Source of the DNA: a bacterium
GTDB lineage: Bacteria > Chloroflexota > Dormibacteria > Aeolococcales > Bog-877
DNA length: 39,055 nucleotides
Reading direction: 5' to 3'
NCBI GenBank assembly: GCA_021801645.1
Contig: JAJYXT010000070.1
Coordinates: 1-39,055 of the forward strand
Part shown: positions 15,542 to 23,013 of the stretch, one piece after another
Layout of the letters: each line of letters begins with the position of its first letter
How positions within the stretch are numbered: the stretch's first letter is position 1
The notes under the pieces: generated by a model
Database searches by the model: none
Told to the model about the DNA's origin: nothing
What the model saw: the letters and a program-made list of their open reading frames with translations, nothing else
Position numbers and translations under genes: made by a program

Positions 15542-15925
15542 ATGGCTGAGCCGATCGACCTCAGCGGGGTGCACCGGGAGCTGGACCTGCTCAAGCGCCG
15601 GCTCTGCCACTGCCGGCTGCAGGGGGAGTGCCTGGGCTGCAAGGGGGTGGAGATGGTGCGCCAGCAGCTGGAGGCGGTGGTGGCGGCCGCCTCCCAGCCG
15701 GTTCTCCTCCAGGTGGCTCAGGAGGCGGCCGCCAAGGACATGCTCTCCCAGTTCACCCAGATGCAGGAGCGGCTGATGGACGACCCCGCCATCCGCCAGG
15801 CGGCGGACGCCTTCCGGGAGCGGCTCCTGGAGGACCCCGAGGTCCGCAACCTCATGGAGGAGCTGATGAAGCGTCTGGGACCGGAGGGTCTTGGGGGCAT
15901 GGAGGGTCCGGAGGGGCTCCCGTGA
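15542..15925 (+). CDS. Small protein with a four-Cys N-terminal motif
   Basis: A 127-residue protein I do not recognise. Near the N terminus it has CHCRLQGECLGC, a C-x-C-x5-C-x2-C arrangement (C22, C24, C30, C33) that could bind zinc or an Fe-S cluster. The remainder is predicted helical and charged, with two related segments, DDPAIRQAADAFRERLLEDP and EDPEVRNLMEELMKRL, then a Gly-rich tail. The ATG at 15542 follows TAGGCT (15527-15532) by nine bases, so a nearly leaderless transcript is possible. Its stop overlaps the start of the CoA lyase (GTGA), indicating one operon. Confidence 0.75.
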   Translation: MAEPIDLSGVHRELDLLKRRLCHCRLQGECLGCKGVEMVRQQLEAVVAAASQPVLLQVAQEAAAKDMLSQFTQMQERLMDDPAIRQAADAFRERLLEDPEVRNLMEELMKRLGPEGLGGMEGPEGLP

Positions 15926-16800
15926 GGCGGCGCTCGGTGCTGGTGCTCCCCGGCGACTCCGAGCGGATGGTGGCCAAGGCCCAGCTGGTGCCGGCCGACG
16001 AGATTGTCCTGGACCTGGAGGACGCCGTCCCCCCCGAGCCCCGGTTCAAGCGGGCGGCCCGGAAACGGCTCCTGGAGCTGGCGCTCTATCACCCCTTCCC
16101 CGGTCGCCAGCTGGCCGTGCGGGTGAACCGGGTAGGCACCAGGGAGGGACTGGACGACCTCCTCGAGGTGGTCCCCAAGCTCGGATCGCGGCTCGCCTCG
16201 GTGGTGGTGCCCAAGGTCCAGGAGCCGTCCGAGGTGGCCTTCGTCGACCGGGTGCTGGCCATGCTGGGGGAGCCCGGGGGGCACCGGGTGAAGATTCAGA
16301 TCCAGATCGAGGACCCGAGAGGGCTCGAAGCCGTGGGCCAGCTGGCTGAGGCCTCACTCCGGGTCTCCTCCCTGATCTTCGGGCCCGGAGATTTCGCCGC
16401 CGCCATGGGCATGCCCACTCTGGCTATCGGGGGGGAGGCTCCCGGATACCCGGGCGACATCTGGCACTACCCGCTGTACCGGATCGCGGTCGCCGCCCGG
16501 GCCCGCGGGCTGCAGGTGGTGGACGGCCCCTACTCGGCGCTGGACGACGAGGAGGGGCTGGCCCGCTCCTCCCAGCGGGCAGCGGCGCTCGGAGTGGACG
16601 GCAAATGGGCGATCCACCCCGGGCAGCTGGAGACCATCAACCGCGCCTTCACCCCCAGCAGCGACCAGGTGGAGTGGGCCCGGGCCGTGCTGACCGGACT
16701 GGGCCAGGGAGGGGCTCGCAGGATCGGCGGGGAGATGGTGGACGAGGCCACCCGGAGGCTGGCGGAGTCCCTGCTCGCCAGGGCCGCGGAGAGCTCGTGA
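15922..16800 (+). CDS. CoA ester lyase of the HpcH/HpaI family (CitE/malyl-CoA lyase type)
   Basis: A 292-residue TIM-barrel enzyme that should cleave or form a C-C bond in a CoA thioester such as malyl-, citramalyl- or beta-methylmalyl-CoA. Visible features are the start RRRSVLVLPGDSERM, the metal-site strand DEIVLDLEDAVPPE, LAVRVNRVGT, VVVPKVQ, the second ligand region IQIQIEDPRGLEAV, IFGPGDFAAAMGMP and the C-terminal KWAIHPGQLETINRAF. The GTG at 15922 overlaps the preceding stop by four bases; the frame is open further upstream as a shadow. The exact substrate cannot be told; citrate lyase beta itself is unlikely because no alpha or gamma subunit is nearby. Confidence 0.9.
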   Translation: MRRRSVLVLPGDSERMVAKAQLVPADEIVLDLEDAVPPEPRFKRAARKRLLELALYHPFPGRQLAVRVNRVGTREGLDDLLEVVPKLGSRLASVVVPKVQEPSEVAFVDRVLAMLGEPGGHRVKIQIQIEDPRGLEAVGQLAEASLRVSSLIFGPGDFAAAMGMPTLAIGGEAPGYPGDIWHYPLYRIAVAARARGLQVVDGPYSALDDEEGLARSSQRAAALGVDGKWAIHPGQLETINRAFTPSSDQVEWARAVLTGLGQGGARRIGGEMVDEATRRLAESLLARAAESS

Positions 16801-17939
16801 ACCCTGAGCCAACGCGGATCTCCCGGGAGACTCTGGTGGTCCACGGGTCCAGCCGCTCGGACCAGCGCACCGGGGCGCTGGTCCCGCCCCTGGTCCTCTC
16901 CGCCACCTTCGCCCACGGCAACCAGGAGCAGTTGGCCTACTCCCGGGACCGCAACCCCACCTGGGAGCTGCTCGAGGCGGCGGTGGCGCAGCTGGAGGGG
17001 GCTTCCGGTGCGGTGGCCTTCGCCTCTGGCATGGCCGGGATCGCCGCCGCCCTGGACATCCTCCCTGTGGGGGCGGAGGTGGTGGTGGCGCAGGACGCCT
17101 ACACCGGCACCCGCGAGTTGCTCGCCCACCTCAGCTCGACCGGGCGGCTGCGGGTACGGAGGGTGGACGCCACCTCCCCGGCCGCCCTGGAGGAGATCGG
17201 AGGGGCGGCCATGGTCTGGCTGGAGAGCATGGGCAACCCCCTCCTCACCATTCCCGACCTCAGGGCCTGGGCTGCGGCCGCGCACGGCCGGGGGGCGACC
17301 CTGGTGGTGGACAACACCCTGGCCACCCCGCTCCTCTGCCGTCCTTTGGAGCTGGGCGCTGACCTGGTGGCTCACTCCGCCTCCAAGCACCTCGGCGGCC
17401 ACAGCGACCTCATGCTCGGAGTGGTGGCCGGGCGGGACCTGGAGCTCCTCTCGCGGCTGCGCCAGCACCGCACCCGGCAGGGAGGCTGCCCCGGACAGCT
17501 AGAGGCCTGGCTGGCGCTCCGGGGGATGCGCACCCTGGCGGTGCGCCTCTCTCGCCAGTGCGAGACGGCGGGGTTCCTGGCCAAGGCGCTTGCCGGGACC
17601 TCCCGGGTGCGGGATGTCCACTATCCCGGGCTCCCCACCCACCCCCAGCACGAGCTGGCGGAGGCGCAGCTGGACGGGGCCTTCGGCGCCCTGCTGGCGC
17701 TGGACCTGGAGGTGGGCGCAGTGGCGGCGGAGCGGGTCTGCACCTCCACCAGGATCTGGACCAACGCCACCAGCCTCGGCTCGGTCGAGTCGCTCTTGGA
17801 GCGCCGGGGCCGGTGGGCGGGAGAGGAGTATCTGCCCGAGGGGTTGATCCGCCTCTCCTGCGGGATCGAGAACCAGGAGGACCTGCTGGAGGACCTGGGT
17901 CGGGCGCTGGCTCAGGTGGGGGCCGGCCCGCTCGCCTGA
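16797..17939 (+). CDS. PLP-dependent cystathionine gamma-synthase/lyase family enzyme
   Basis: A 380-residue fold type I enzyme of the Cys/Met metabolism family (MetB, MetC, MdeA, MetZ). It opens with the family start TLVVHGSSRSDQRTGALVPP, has YSRDRNPTWELLEAAVAQLE, AFASGMAGIAAAL for the PLP phosphate, VVDNTLATPLL with the PLP Asp, and HSASKHLGGHSD in which K197 should form the Schiff base. The C terminus has SLGSVESL and IRLSCGIENQEDLLEDL. The GTG start overlaps the CoA lyase stop by four bases. Whether it synthesises or breaks cystathionine, or acts on another substrate, cannot be decided from sequence. Its last 28 bases overlap the convergent tetR gene. Confidence 0.88.
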   Translation: MNPEPTRISRETLVVHGSSRSDQRTGALVPPLVLSATFAHGNQEQLAYSRDRNPTWELLEAAVAQLEGASGAVAFASGMAGIAAALDILPVGAEVVVAQDAYTGTRELLAHLSSTGRLRVRRVDATSPAALEEIGGAAMVWLESMGNPLLTIPDLRAWAAAAHGRGATLVVDNTLATPLLCRPLELGADLVAHSASKHLGGHSDLMLGVVAGRDLELLSRLRQHRTRQGGCPGQLEAWLALRGMRTLAVRLSRQCETAGFLAKALAGTSRVRDVHYPGLPTHPQHELAEAQLDGAFGALLALDLEVGAVAAERVCTSTRIWTNATSLGSVESLLERRGRWAGEEYLPEGLIRLSCGIENQEDLLEDLGRALAQVGAGPLA

Positions 17940-18523
17940 AGCAGGCGCTCCAGTAGGTTCAGGATCGCCTCCCGGACGGCGCCAATGTCTGAGTCCCCGA
18001 GCGCCAGCTCGGTCAGCGCCCCGTCCATGGTCATGGCGATGGCGCGGGCCAGAGGGGCCACCTCACCCTCCACCTCCCCCTCCGCCCGGCGCTCCTCCAG
18101 GTACCGGCGGATGAAGGCCACGATGGTGTCACGCCGGAGCCGGAGCGAGGCCTGGAGCCCGGGGTTCCGCTGGGCCTCGGCCATCGCCCCCAGGAGGAGC
18201 GCCCCCTCACCGTCCTCGGCCAGCCGGGAGAGGTAGAAGTCCACGGCGTGGGCCAGACGGGCCCGGGGGTCGCGGATGGCCGCCATCTCGGCCATGAGTC
18301 CCGCCATCTCCGCCTCCGCCCCCAGGGTGCAGGCGGCGGCGTACAGCTCGGCCTTGCCGCTGAAGTAGCGGTAGATCAGCCCTACGGAGACCCTGGCCTC
18401 GGCTGCGATCTCGGGCACCGAGGTGGCCTGTGGACCCGAGCGGGAGAAGGCCCTCGCCGCGCCCTCCAGGATGCGGCGGCGCATCTGGTCCGCGTGCTCG
18501 CTGATCGCCGGCTGGATGGCCAA
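17912..18523 (-). CDS. TetR-family transcriptional repressor
   Basis: A 203-residue regulator. The N-terminal helix-turn-helix reads TSVPEIAAEARVSVGLIYRYF (split here at about residues 34-54) followed by the SGKAELY segment typical of TetR. The C-terminal part is an all-helical ligand-binding domain without recognisable ligand specificity. The start is TTG at 18523, supported by GGAGGAGG a few bases before it; there is no in-frame ATG or GTG nearby. It diverges from the MMPL transporter gene, and a perfect 20-bp palindrome lies between them, so it probably represses the transporter and itself until a ligand binds. Confidence 0.9.
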   Translation of the reverse strand: MAIQPAISEHADQMRRRILEGAARAFSRSGPQATSVPEIAAEARVSVGLIYRYFSGKAELYAAACTLGAEAEMAGLMAEMAAIRDPRARLAHAVDFYLSRLAEDGEGALLLGAMAEAQRNPGLQASLRLRRDTIVAFIRRYLEERRAEGEVEGEVAPLARAIAMTMDGALTELALGDSDIGAVREAILNLLERLLQASGPAPT

Positions 18524-18570
18524 GCTGCCTCCTCCGCTCCCCGGGCTCGCCTGCTACCCTGTAAGCCTAC

Positions 18571-18590
18571 CTGAATGAACGTTCATTCAG
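18571..18590. promoter_or_regulatory. TetR-type operator, perfect 20-bp palindrome
   Basis: CTGAATGAACGTTCATTCAG is fully self-complementary and unusually AT-rich for this genome. It lies 47 bases before the tetR start and 24 bases before the mmpL start, the normal place for a shared operator. TGAATGAxxxxTCATTCA sites are common for AcrR/TetR repressors. Confidence 0.85.
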
Positions 18591-18614
18591 GACGCTCCAC
18601 CGGAGGCCGCCAGC

Positions 18615-20897
18615 ATGCCCTTCGCCCGCCTCGGGGCCTTCGCCCACCGCCACCGCCGCTCCATCCCGCTGGGTGGGCTCGCTCTGATGGTCCTGCTCCT
18701 GGTGCTCTCCGGGCCGCTCGGGGGCTCCCTCCAGGCGGGAGGCTTCTCGGTCCCGGGCTCACAGAGTCAGCGCGCCAGCCAGCTCCTCACCCGCCACTTC
18801 GGCGCCGCCACCACCCAACTGCTCCTGGTGTACCGCAGCTCCCACCAGGACGTGACCAGCCCGCAGGTCCAGGCCGAGGTGGCGGCCAGCTTCGCCCGCC
18901 TGGCCCGCCGCCCGCAGGTGGCGTCGGTGCAGACCTACGCCAGCACCAAGCTTCCGATCTTCATCGGGGACCGGGGGTACGAGACCTTCGCGGTGGTCAA
19001 CCTGAAGATGAGCGAGGTGGCGGCCACCGACCAGCTGCCCCAGCTGGAGTCCTACCTCAGCCGCCCTCGGGGACTCACGATGTGGGTAACCGGCCCGGCC
19101 CCCATCGATGCCCTCTACAACACCGCCCTCGAGGCTCAGCTCAGGACCGCCGAGCTGATCGCCCTCCCCATCTCCCTGCTCCTCCTGCTGCTGGTCTTCG
19201 GCTCGGTCACCGCGGCCCTCCTCCCCCTCCTGATCGCCGGGCTGGCCGTGCCCACCGCCCTCTCGGTGATCCGCCTGATCGCCGCCCACTTCTCCATGTC
19301 CATCTTCGTGACCAACGTGGCCACCATCGTGGGGCTGGGGCTGGCCATCGACTACTCGCTCTTCTTCGTCAAGCGCTTCCGCGAGGAGCTGACCCAGAGC
19401 CCGCCCGAGGTGGCGGTGGTGGCGGCCACCGCCAGCGCCGGCAAGGCGGTGGCCATCTCCGGCACCGCCGTGGCGCTGGGCCTCCTCTCCCTGACCCTCT
19501 TCCCGGCGACCGCCCTGGGGAGCATGGGGATCGGAGGTGTGGTGGTGGTCGCGTGCACCCTCCTCTTCGCCCTCACCGTCCTGCCGGCCATCCTCTCCCT
19601 GCTCGGCAACCGGCTCAACTGGCTCACCCTGAGGCGCGGGCTGCGCGGCGCGACCGAGCTCACCCACCACCACTCCAGCTTCTGGGGATGGGCCGGCGAA
19701 CGGGTGATGCGCCATCCGGTGGCCATCGCCCTCCCCGTGGCCGTGCTCCTGCTGGCGGTGGGCACGCCCTTCCTCAGCCTGCGGCTCTCCACCGGGGCCA
19801 GCGTCCAGGAGATCCCGGCCGGCCCGGCGCGCACCGGCTACGCCCAGCTGGTGAACAACTTCCCCCAGGCCGGTGGGGTGAACGACCTCAACATGGTGGT
19901 GGACTACGGCCACCAGCTCGGGGGAAGGCTCACCTCGGCCCAGCAGTCCGCCCTCAGCGCCTACCTGGCCCGGGCGGAGCGGCTCAAAGGGGTGCAGGGC
20001 GTGGACGGGGTGCTCTCCCCGCCCCCGGGGGTTCCCACGAAGGTCTATCTGGGGTTGCTCAGTGGGCCCCCGGCGCAGCGCCCGGCGGGGCTCGAGAAGT
20101 ACATCGCGGGCTACCTGGCCGGCCCCGTCGCCCAATTCGAGGTGTCCACGGCATATGGGCCCGACTCCAGCTCTGGCGCGAGGCTGGTGAACCAGCTGCG
20201 GCGGCTGGCCCCTCCGCCCGGCGCCTCGGTGCTGTACGGGGGCGGGGCGGCCGTCTCGGTGGACTTCCTCCAGGCCTTCGCCAACACCATCCCCTGGGCC
20301 GTGGCCATGGTGGTCCTGGCCACCATGGCCGTCCTGTTCCTCACCTTCGGCTCGGTGGTGCTGCCCATCAAGGCGGTGCTGATGAGCCTCATCTCCATCA
20401 GCGCTGCCTTCGGCGCCATGGTCTGGATCTTCCAGGAGGGACATCTCTCCCACCTGCTGAACTTCACGTCGCCCGGCTCGATCACCGCCACCGACCCGGT
20501 GCTGATGTTCGCCTTCATCTTCGGCCTCTCCATGGACTACGAGGTCTTCCTGCTGACCCGCATCCGGGAGCGCTACCTGGCCACCGGGGACAACCGCCGG
20601 GCGGTCCAGGAGGGGATGGCCTCGACCGGCGGGGTCATCACCTCGGCGGCGCTGATCATGATCGCGGTGTTCGGCGCCTTCGCCCTCGGCCACGTGCTGG
20701 ACATCCAGATCCTGGGGCTGGGGATGGCCATAGCGGTGGCGGTTGACGCCAGCCTGGTGCGGGGGGTCATGGTCCCCGCCCTGATGCGCCTGCTGGGTCG
20801 GGCCAACTGGTGGGCGCCGGCTCCGGCCCAGCGGCTGGTGGCCCGGCTCGGCCTGTATGAGAGCTCCGCCCCAGTCCCTCCGGCGAAGGCCGCCTGA
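18615..20897 (+). CDS. MMPL/RND-family membrane transporter
   Basis: A 760-residue MMPL family protein that would export lipids, drugs or other hydrophobic compounds using the proton gradient. It has an N-terminal helix, a first extracytoplasmic domain (FSVPGSQSQRA at its start), five helices with GLGLAIDYSLFFVKRFREEL, a second extracytoplasmic domain, and five more helices with FGLSMDYEVFLLTRIRERY. The two DY pairs sit at the positions of the proton-relay Asp-Tyr pairs in MmpL3-type proteins. GGAGG stands before the ATG at 18615. It is controlled most likely by the divergent TetR. The substrate is unknown. Confidence 0.92.
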   Translation: MPFARLGAFAHRHRRSIPLGGLALMVLLLVLSGPLGGSLQAGGFSVPGSQSQRASQLLTRHFGAATTQLLLVYRSSHQDVTSPQVQAEVAASFARLARRPQVASVQTYASTKLPIFIGDRGYETFAVVNLKMSEVAATDQLPQLESYLSRPRGLTMWVTGPAPIDALYNTALEAQLRTAELIALPISLLLLLLVFGSVTAALLPLLIAGLAVPTALSVIRLIAAHFSMSIFVTNVATIVGLGLAIDYSLFFVKRFREELTQSPPEVAVVAATASAGKAVAISGTAVALGLLSLTLFPATALGSMGIGGVVVVACTLLFALTVLPAILSLLGNRLNWLTLRRGLRGATELTHHHSSFWGWAGERVMRHPVAIALPVAVLLLAVGTPFLSLRLSTGASVQEIPAGPARTGYAQLVNNFPQAGGVNDLNMVVDYGHQLGGRLTSAQQSALSAYLARAERLKGVQGVDGVLSPPPGVPTKVYLGLLSGPPAQRPAGLEKYIAGYLAGPVAQFEVSTAYGPDSSSGARLVNQLRRLAPPPGASVLYGGGAAVSVDFLQAFANTIPWAVAMVVLATMAVLFLTFGSVVLPIKAVLMSLISISAAFGAMVWIFQEGHLSHLLNFTSPGSITATDPVLMFAFIFGLSMDYEVFLLTRIRERYLATGDNRRAVQEGMASTGGVITSAALIMIAVFGAFALGHVLDIQILGLGMAIAVAVDASLVRGVMVPALMRLLGRANWWAPAPAQRLVARLGLYESSAPVPPAKAA

Positions 20898-20923
20898 GCT
20901 GGCGGCCCGCTCTCCGGAACGCG

Positions 20924-20929
20924 GATAAT
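20924..20929 (+). promoter_or_regulatory. Candidate -10 box for a leaderless transcript
   Basis: GATAAT matches the -10 consensus at five of six positions and ends six bases before the GTG at 20936. No -35 box is visible. Confidence 0.45.
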
Positions 20930-20935
20930 CGGCCC

Positions 20936-21277
20936 GTGATGACCGTCCCCGAGGAGACCACGGAGAGGCGCGCTCTGCTGCGCCGTCTGGACGATGTCCT
21001 CGAGGCGCTGGAGCAGCTCAACCTCTCCGAGGCCACGCAGCTCCCGGACCGGGTCCGGCGCTCCCTGGAGGCCCACCAGATCCCCTACGAGGACGGTGCC
21101 GAGGTGCGCATTCTGATTGAGCGGGTCTGGCGCAAGCAGGAGGCGCACATGCTCAGCCCCCGCCAGGAGCGGCGCCGCAACCCCAGCCGCCGGGCGGGGA
21201 GCCGCCGCCACCCCGGGCAGGAGGTGATAGAGAGCATCCTGCGCCAGGTCCAGCGGGGGGACGGCCCCCAAGTCTGA
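20936..21277 (+). CDS. Small helical charged protein of unknown function
   Basis: A 113-residue protein I do not recognise. Residues 5-55 are acidic and helical with regularly spaced leucines (LLRRLDDVLEALEQLNL), residues 55-80 mix charges, and the C-terminal third is strongly basic (RRRNPSRRAGSRRHPG), which would suit nucleic acid or membrane-surface binding. Start codons GTG-ATG are adjacent at 20936 and 20939. The GATAAT six bases upstream suggests that it is transcribed separately from the mmpL gene and without a leader. Codon use looks like its neighbours. Confidence 0.55.
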   Translation: MMTVPEETTERRALLRRLDDVLEALEQLNLSEATQLPDRVRRSLEAHQIPYEDGAEVRILIERVWRKQEAHMLSPRQERRRNPSRRAGSRRHPGQEVIESILRQVQRGDGPQV

Positions 21278-21333
21278 CCTTACCCCCTGGGTCAGGGTGG
21301 TGCCAGGTACAAGTTGGCGCCCCCGGTGCGAAG

Positions 21334-21393
21334 ATGAGCCGCATGGGGGCGAGAGCGCGGTCCACAACTGAGCTGGGGTGGGATCGCGGATGA
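21334..21393 (+). CDS. Possible 19-residue upstream frame overlapping the flavoprotein start
   Basis: ATG...TGA encodes MSRMGARARSTTELGWDRG. Its stop overlaps the ATG of the flavoprotein at 21390 by four bases (ATGA). It would allow coupled translation, since the flavoprotein lacks a clear ribosome binding site. It could equally be a chance frame. Confidence 0.25.
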   Translation: MSRMGARARSTTELGWDRG

Positions 21394-21560
21394 GCCGGGT
21401 GGTGGTGCTCGGCTCGGGGATAGCCGGGCACACCGCCGCGTCGTTCGTGCGGAGATGGCTGCCCAGGGCCGACACCGTCACCGTGGTGTCCCCGGTGGAC
21501 CGCTATAACTGGGTGCCATCCAACATCTGGGTCGGAGTGGGGCTGATGCAGCCGCATTAG
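21390..21560 (+). CDS. N-terminal FAD-binding fragment of an SQR-like flavoprotein, ended by amber codon
   Basis: The frame from ATG 21390 encodes 56 residues, MSRVVVLGSGIAGHTAASF and onward to VGVGLMQPH, then an in-frame TAG at 21558-21560. The GxGxxG dinucleotide-binding loop (about residues 8-13) and PSNIWVGVG are the start of a sulfide:quinone-oxidoreductase-like protein, which continues in the same frame directly after the stop. A 56-residue product would be only a Rossmann beta-alpha-beta unit and could not act alone. A GTG at 21378 is an alternative start. Either the gene is broken by one substitution, or the stop is read through or followed by reinitiation. Confidence 0.7.
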   Translation: MSRVVVLGSGIAGHTAASFVRRWLPRADTVTVVSPVDRYNWVPSNIWVGVGLMQPH

Positions 21561-22841
21561 GTGGCCTTCCCGCTGGCCAAGGTCTATGAGCGCCACGGCA
21601 TAGAGTTCGTCCACGGCTTCGCCCGGGAGATCCATCCGGACGGCGATGAGAGCGATTCCCGGCCATTCGTCTCGGTGGAGGCGGTGGCGAGTGGGGGCTC
21701 CGGCCCCGTGCGCCTTCCCTACGACTTCCTCGTCAACGCCACCGGACCCAGATTGCGCTTCGACATGACCGAGGGGTTGGGGCCTGAGGCCAACAGCATG
21801 TCGGTGTGTACTCCGGAGCACGCCCAACTGGCGGCGCGGGCCTTGGACGAAGCGGTGGGGCGAATGCGCCGGGGCCAGCGCCAGCGCTTCGTGGTTGGGG
21901 TGGGGCATGGGGGGTGCACCTGCGAGGGGGCCGCCTTCGAGTACGTAGTGAACTTGGAGTTCGAGCTCCGGGCCCGCGGAGTGCGGGAGCTGGCCGAGAT
22001 CGTCTGGATCACCAACGAATACGAACTCGGGGACTTTGGCATGGCCGGGATGCAGATGCGCCGTGCCGGGTACCTCATTCCCGCCAGCATCTTCACGGCC
22101 TCGCTCTTCGCCGAGCGCGGCATCAGCTGGAGAACCCGCGCTCACGTGCAGAAGGTGGAGCCGGACCGGCTGTTCTACGAGACGCTGGAGGGGAAGGATG
22201 GGGAGCTCGGGTTCGACTTCGCCATGCTGCTTCCCCCCTTCTCGGGGGTGGGGTTGCGCGCCTTCGACCGCCAAGGAAATGAGATCACCGACCGGCTGTT
22301 CCAGCCCAGCGGCTTCATGCGGGTCGACGCCGACTACACCTCGCGGCCCTTTGAGGAGTGGTCGGCGCAGGACTGGCCAAAAACCTACCAGTCACCCGCG
22401 TATCCCACCCTCTTTGCGGCCGGGATCGCCTTTGCTCCGCCCCACCCCATTTCCCGTCCCCACACCAGCCCCCGGGGGACGGTCATCACCCCGGCCGCAC
22501 CGCGTACGGGAATGCCATCGGCGCAGATCGGGAGGGCGGTCGCACGGAGCGTCGTCGACATGCTGCGGGGCGCTCCTCACCCCACCGCGACCGCGTCAAG
22601 GGCGGAAATGGGGGCTGCGTGCGTCGCCTCTGCCGGGTCCAACCCCTTCACCGGCACCGCCGCCTCGATGACCGTGTATCCCGTCGTCCCGGACTACGAG
22701 CGCTATCCCGGGTACGGCCGCGACATGAAGCGGACCTTCGGCGAGATCGGCCTGGCCGGGCACTGGATCAAGATCCTGCTGCATCACATGTTCATCTACA
22801 AGGCCAAGCTCCGCCCCGGCTGGCCCCTGATCCCGGAGTAG
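21561..22841 (+). CDS. Sulfide:quinone-oxidoreductase-like flavoprotein, main part after the amber codon
   Basis: The same frame continues for 426 residues, beginning with a GTG immediately after the TAG. It carries the rest of a pyridine-nucleotide-disulfide-type flavoprotein: FLVNATGPRLRFD, a Cys motif GHGGCTCEGAAFEYV (C176 and C178 of the joined protein), WITNEYELGDFGMAGM, the redox domain, LFAAGIAFAPPHPI near the second flavin segment, and a C-terminal amphipathic part (HHMFIYKAKLRPGWPLIPE) suited to membrane association. The family oxidises sulfide or related thiols and reduces quinone at the membrane surface. Without the N-terminal fragment it lacks the first FAD-binding loop. The part after the stop is uninterrupted and shows normal codon use, so any decay is recent. 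Confidence 0.75.
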   Translation: MAFPLAKVYERHGIEFVHGFAREIHPDGDESDSRPFVSVEAVASGGSGPVRLPYDFLVNATGPRLRFDMTEGLGPEANSMSVCTPEHAQLAARALDEAVGRMRRGQRQRFVVGVGHGGCTCEGAAFEYVVNLEFELRARGVRELAEIVWITNEYELGDFGMAGMQMRRAGYLIPASIFTASLFAERGISWRTRAHVQKVEPDRLFYETLEGKDGELGFDFAMLLPPFSGVGLRAFDRQGNEITDRLFQPSGFMRVDADYTSRPFEEWSAQDWPKTYQSPAYPTLFAAGIAFAPPHPISRPHTSPRGTVITPAAPRTGMPSAQIGRAVARSVVDMLRGAPHPTATASRAEMGAACVASAGSNPFTGTAASMTVYPVVPDYERYPGYGRDMKRTFGEIGLAGHWIKILLHHMFIYKAKLRPGWPLIPE

Positions 22842-22846
22842 CCCGA

Positions 22847-23005
22847 ATGCGAAAGCGGCAGCCGGCCGTGCCCGACGAAGAGGCGACCTACGTGACGACG
22901 CCTACCACCTGGACGATCTTCCTGCGCACCTTCCTGCCCTGGCAGGCCTGGCGGTTCTTGCGCATCAACCTCAAGATGCTGGGGATGGTGCGCCGCCACC
23001 ATTGA
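22847..23005 (+). CDS. 52-residue companion protein of the SQR-like gene
   Basis: ATG at 22847, six bases after the flavoprotein stop, opens a 52-residue frame. The first 15 residues are charged; the rest is aromatic and amphipathic (TTWTIFLRTFLPWQAWRFLR, then INLKMLGMVRRHH), like a peripheral or monotopic membrane peptide. Its close spacing suggests co-translation with the flavoprotein, perhaps as a membrane anchor or small subunit. I recall similar short frames after SQR-like genes in actinobacteria but cannot verify this. It ends eight bases before the convergent MFS gene. Confidence 0.5.
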   Translation: MRKRQPAVPDEEATYVTTPTTWTIFLRTFLPWQAWRFLRINLKMLGMVRRHH

Positions 23006-23013
23006 CGGCCGCC

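Noticed and set aside
18575-20746. 723-residue plus-strand frame and 644-residue minus-strand frame over the MMPL gene
   Set aside because: Low-complexity Gly/Arg/Pro and Glu/His/Gly translations typical of codon-bias shadows; the MMPL frame has clear helices and motifs.
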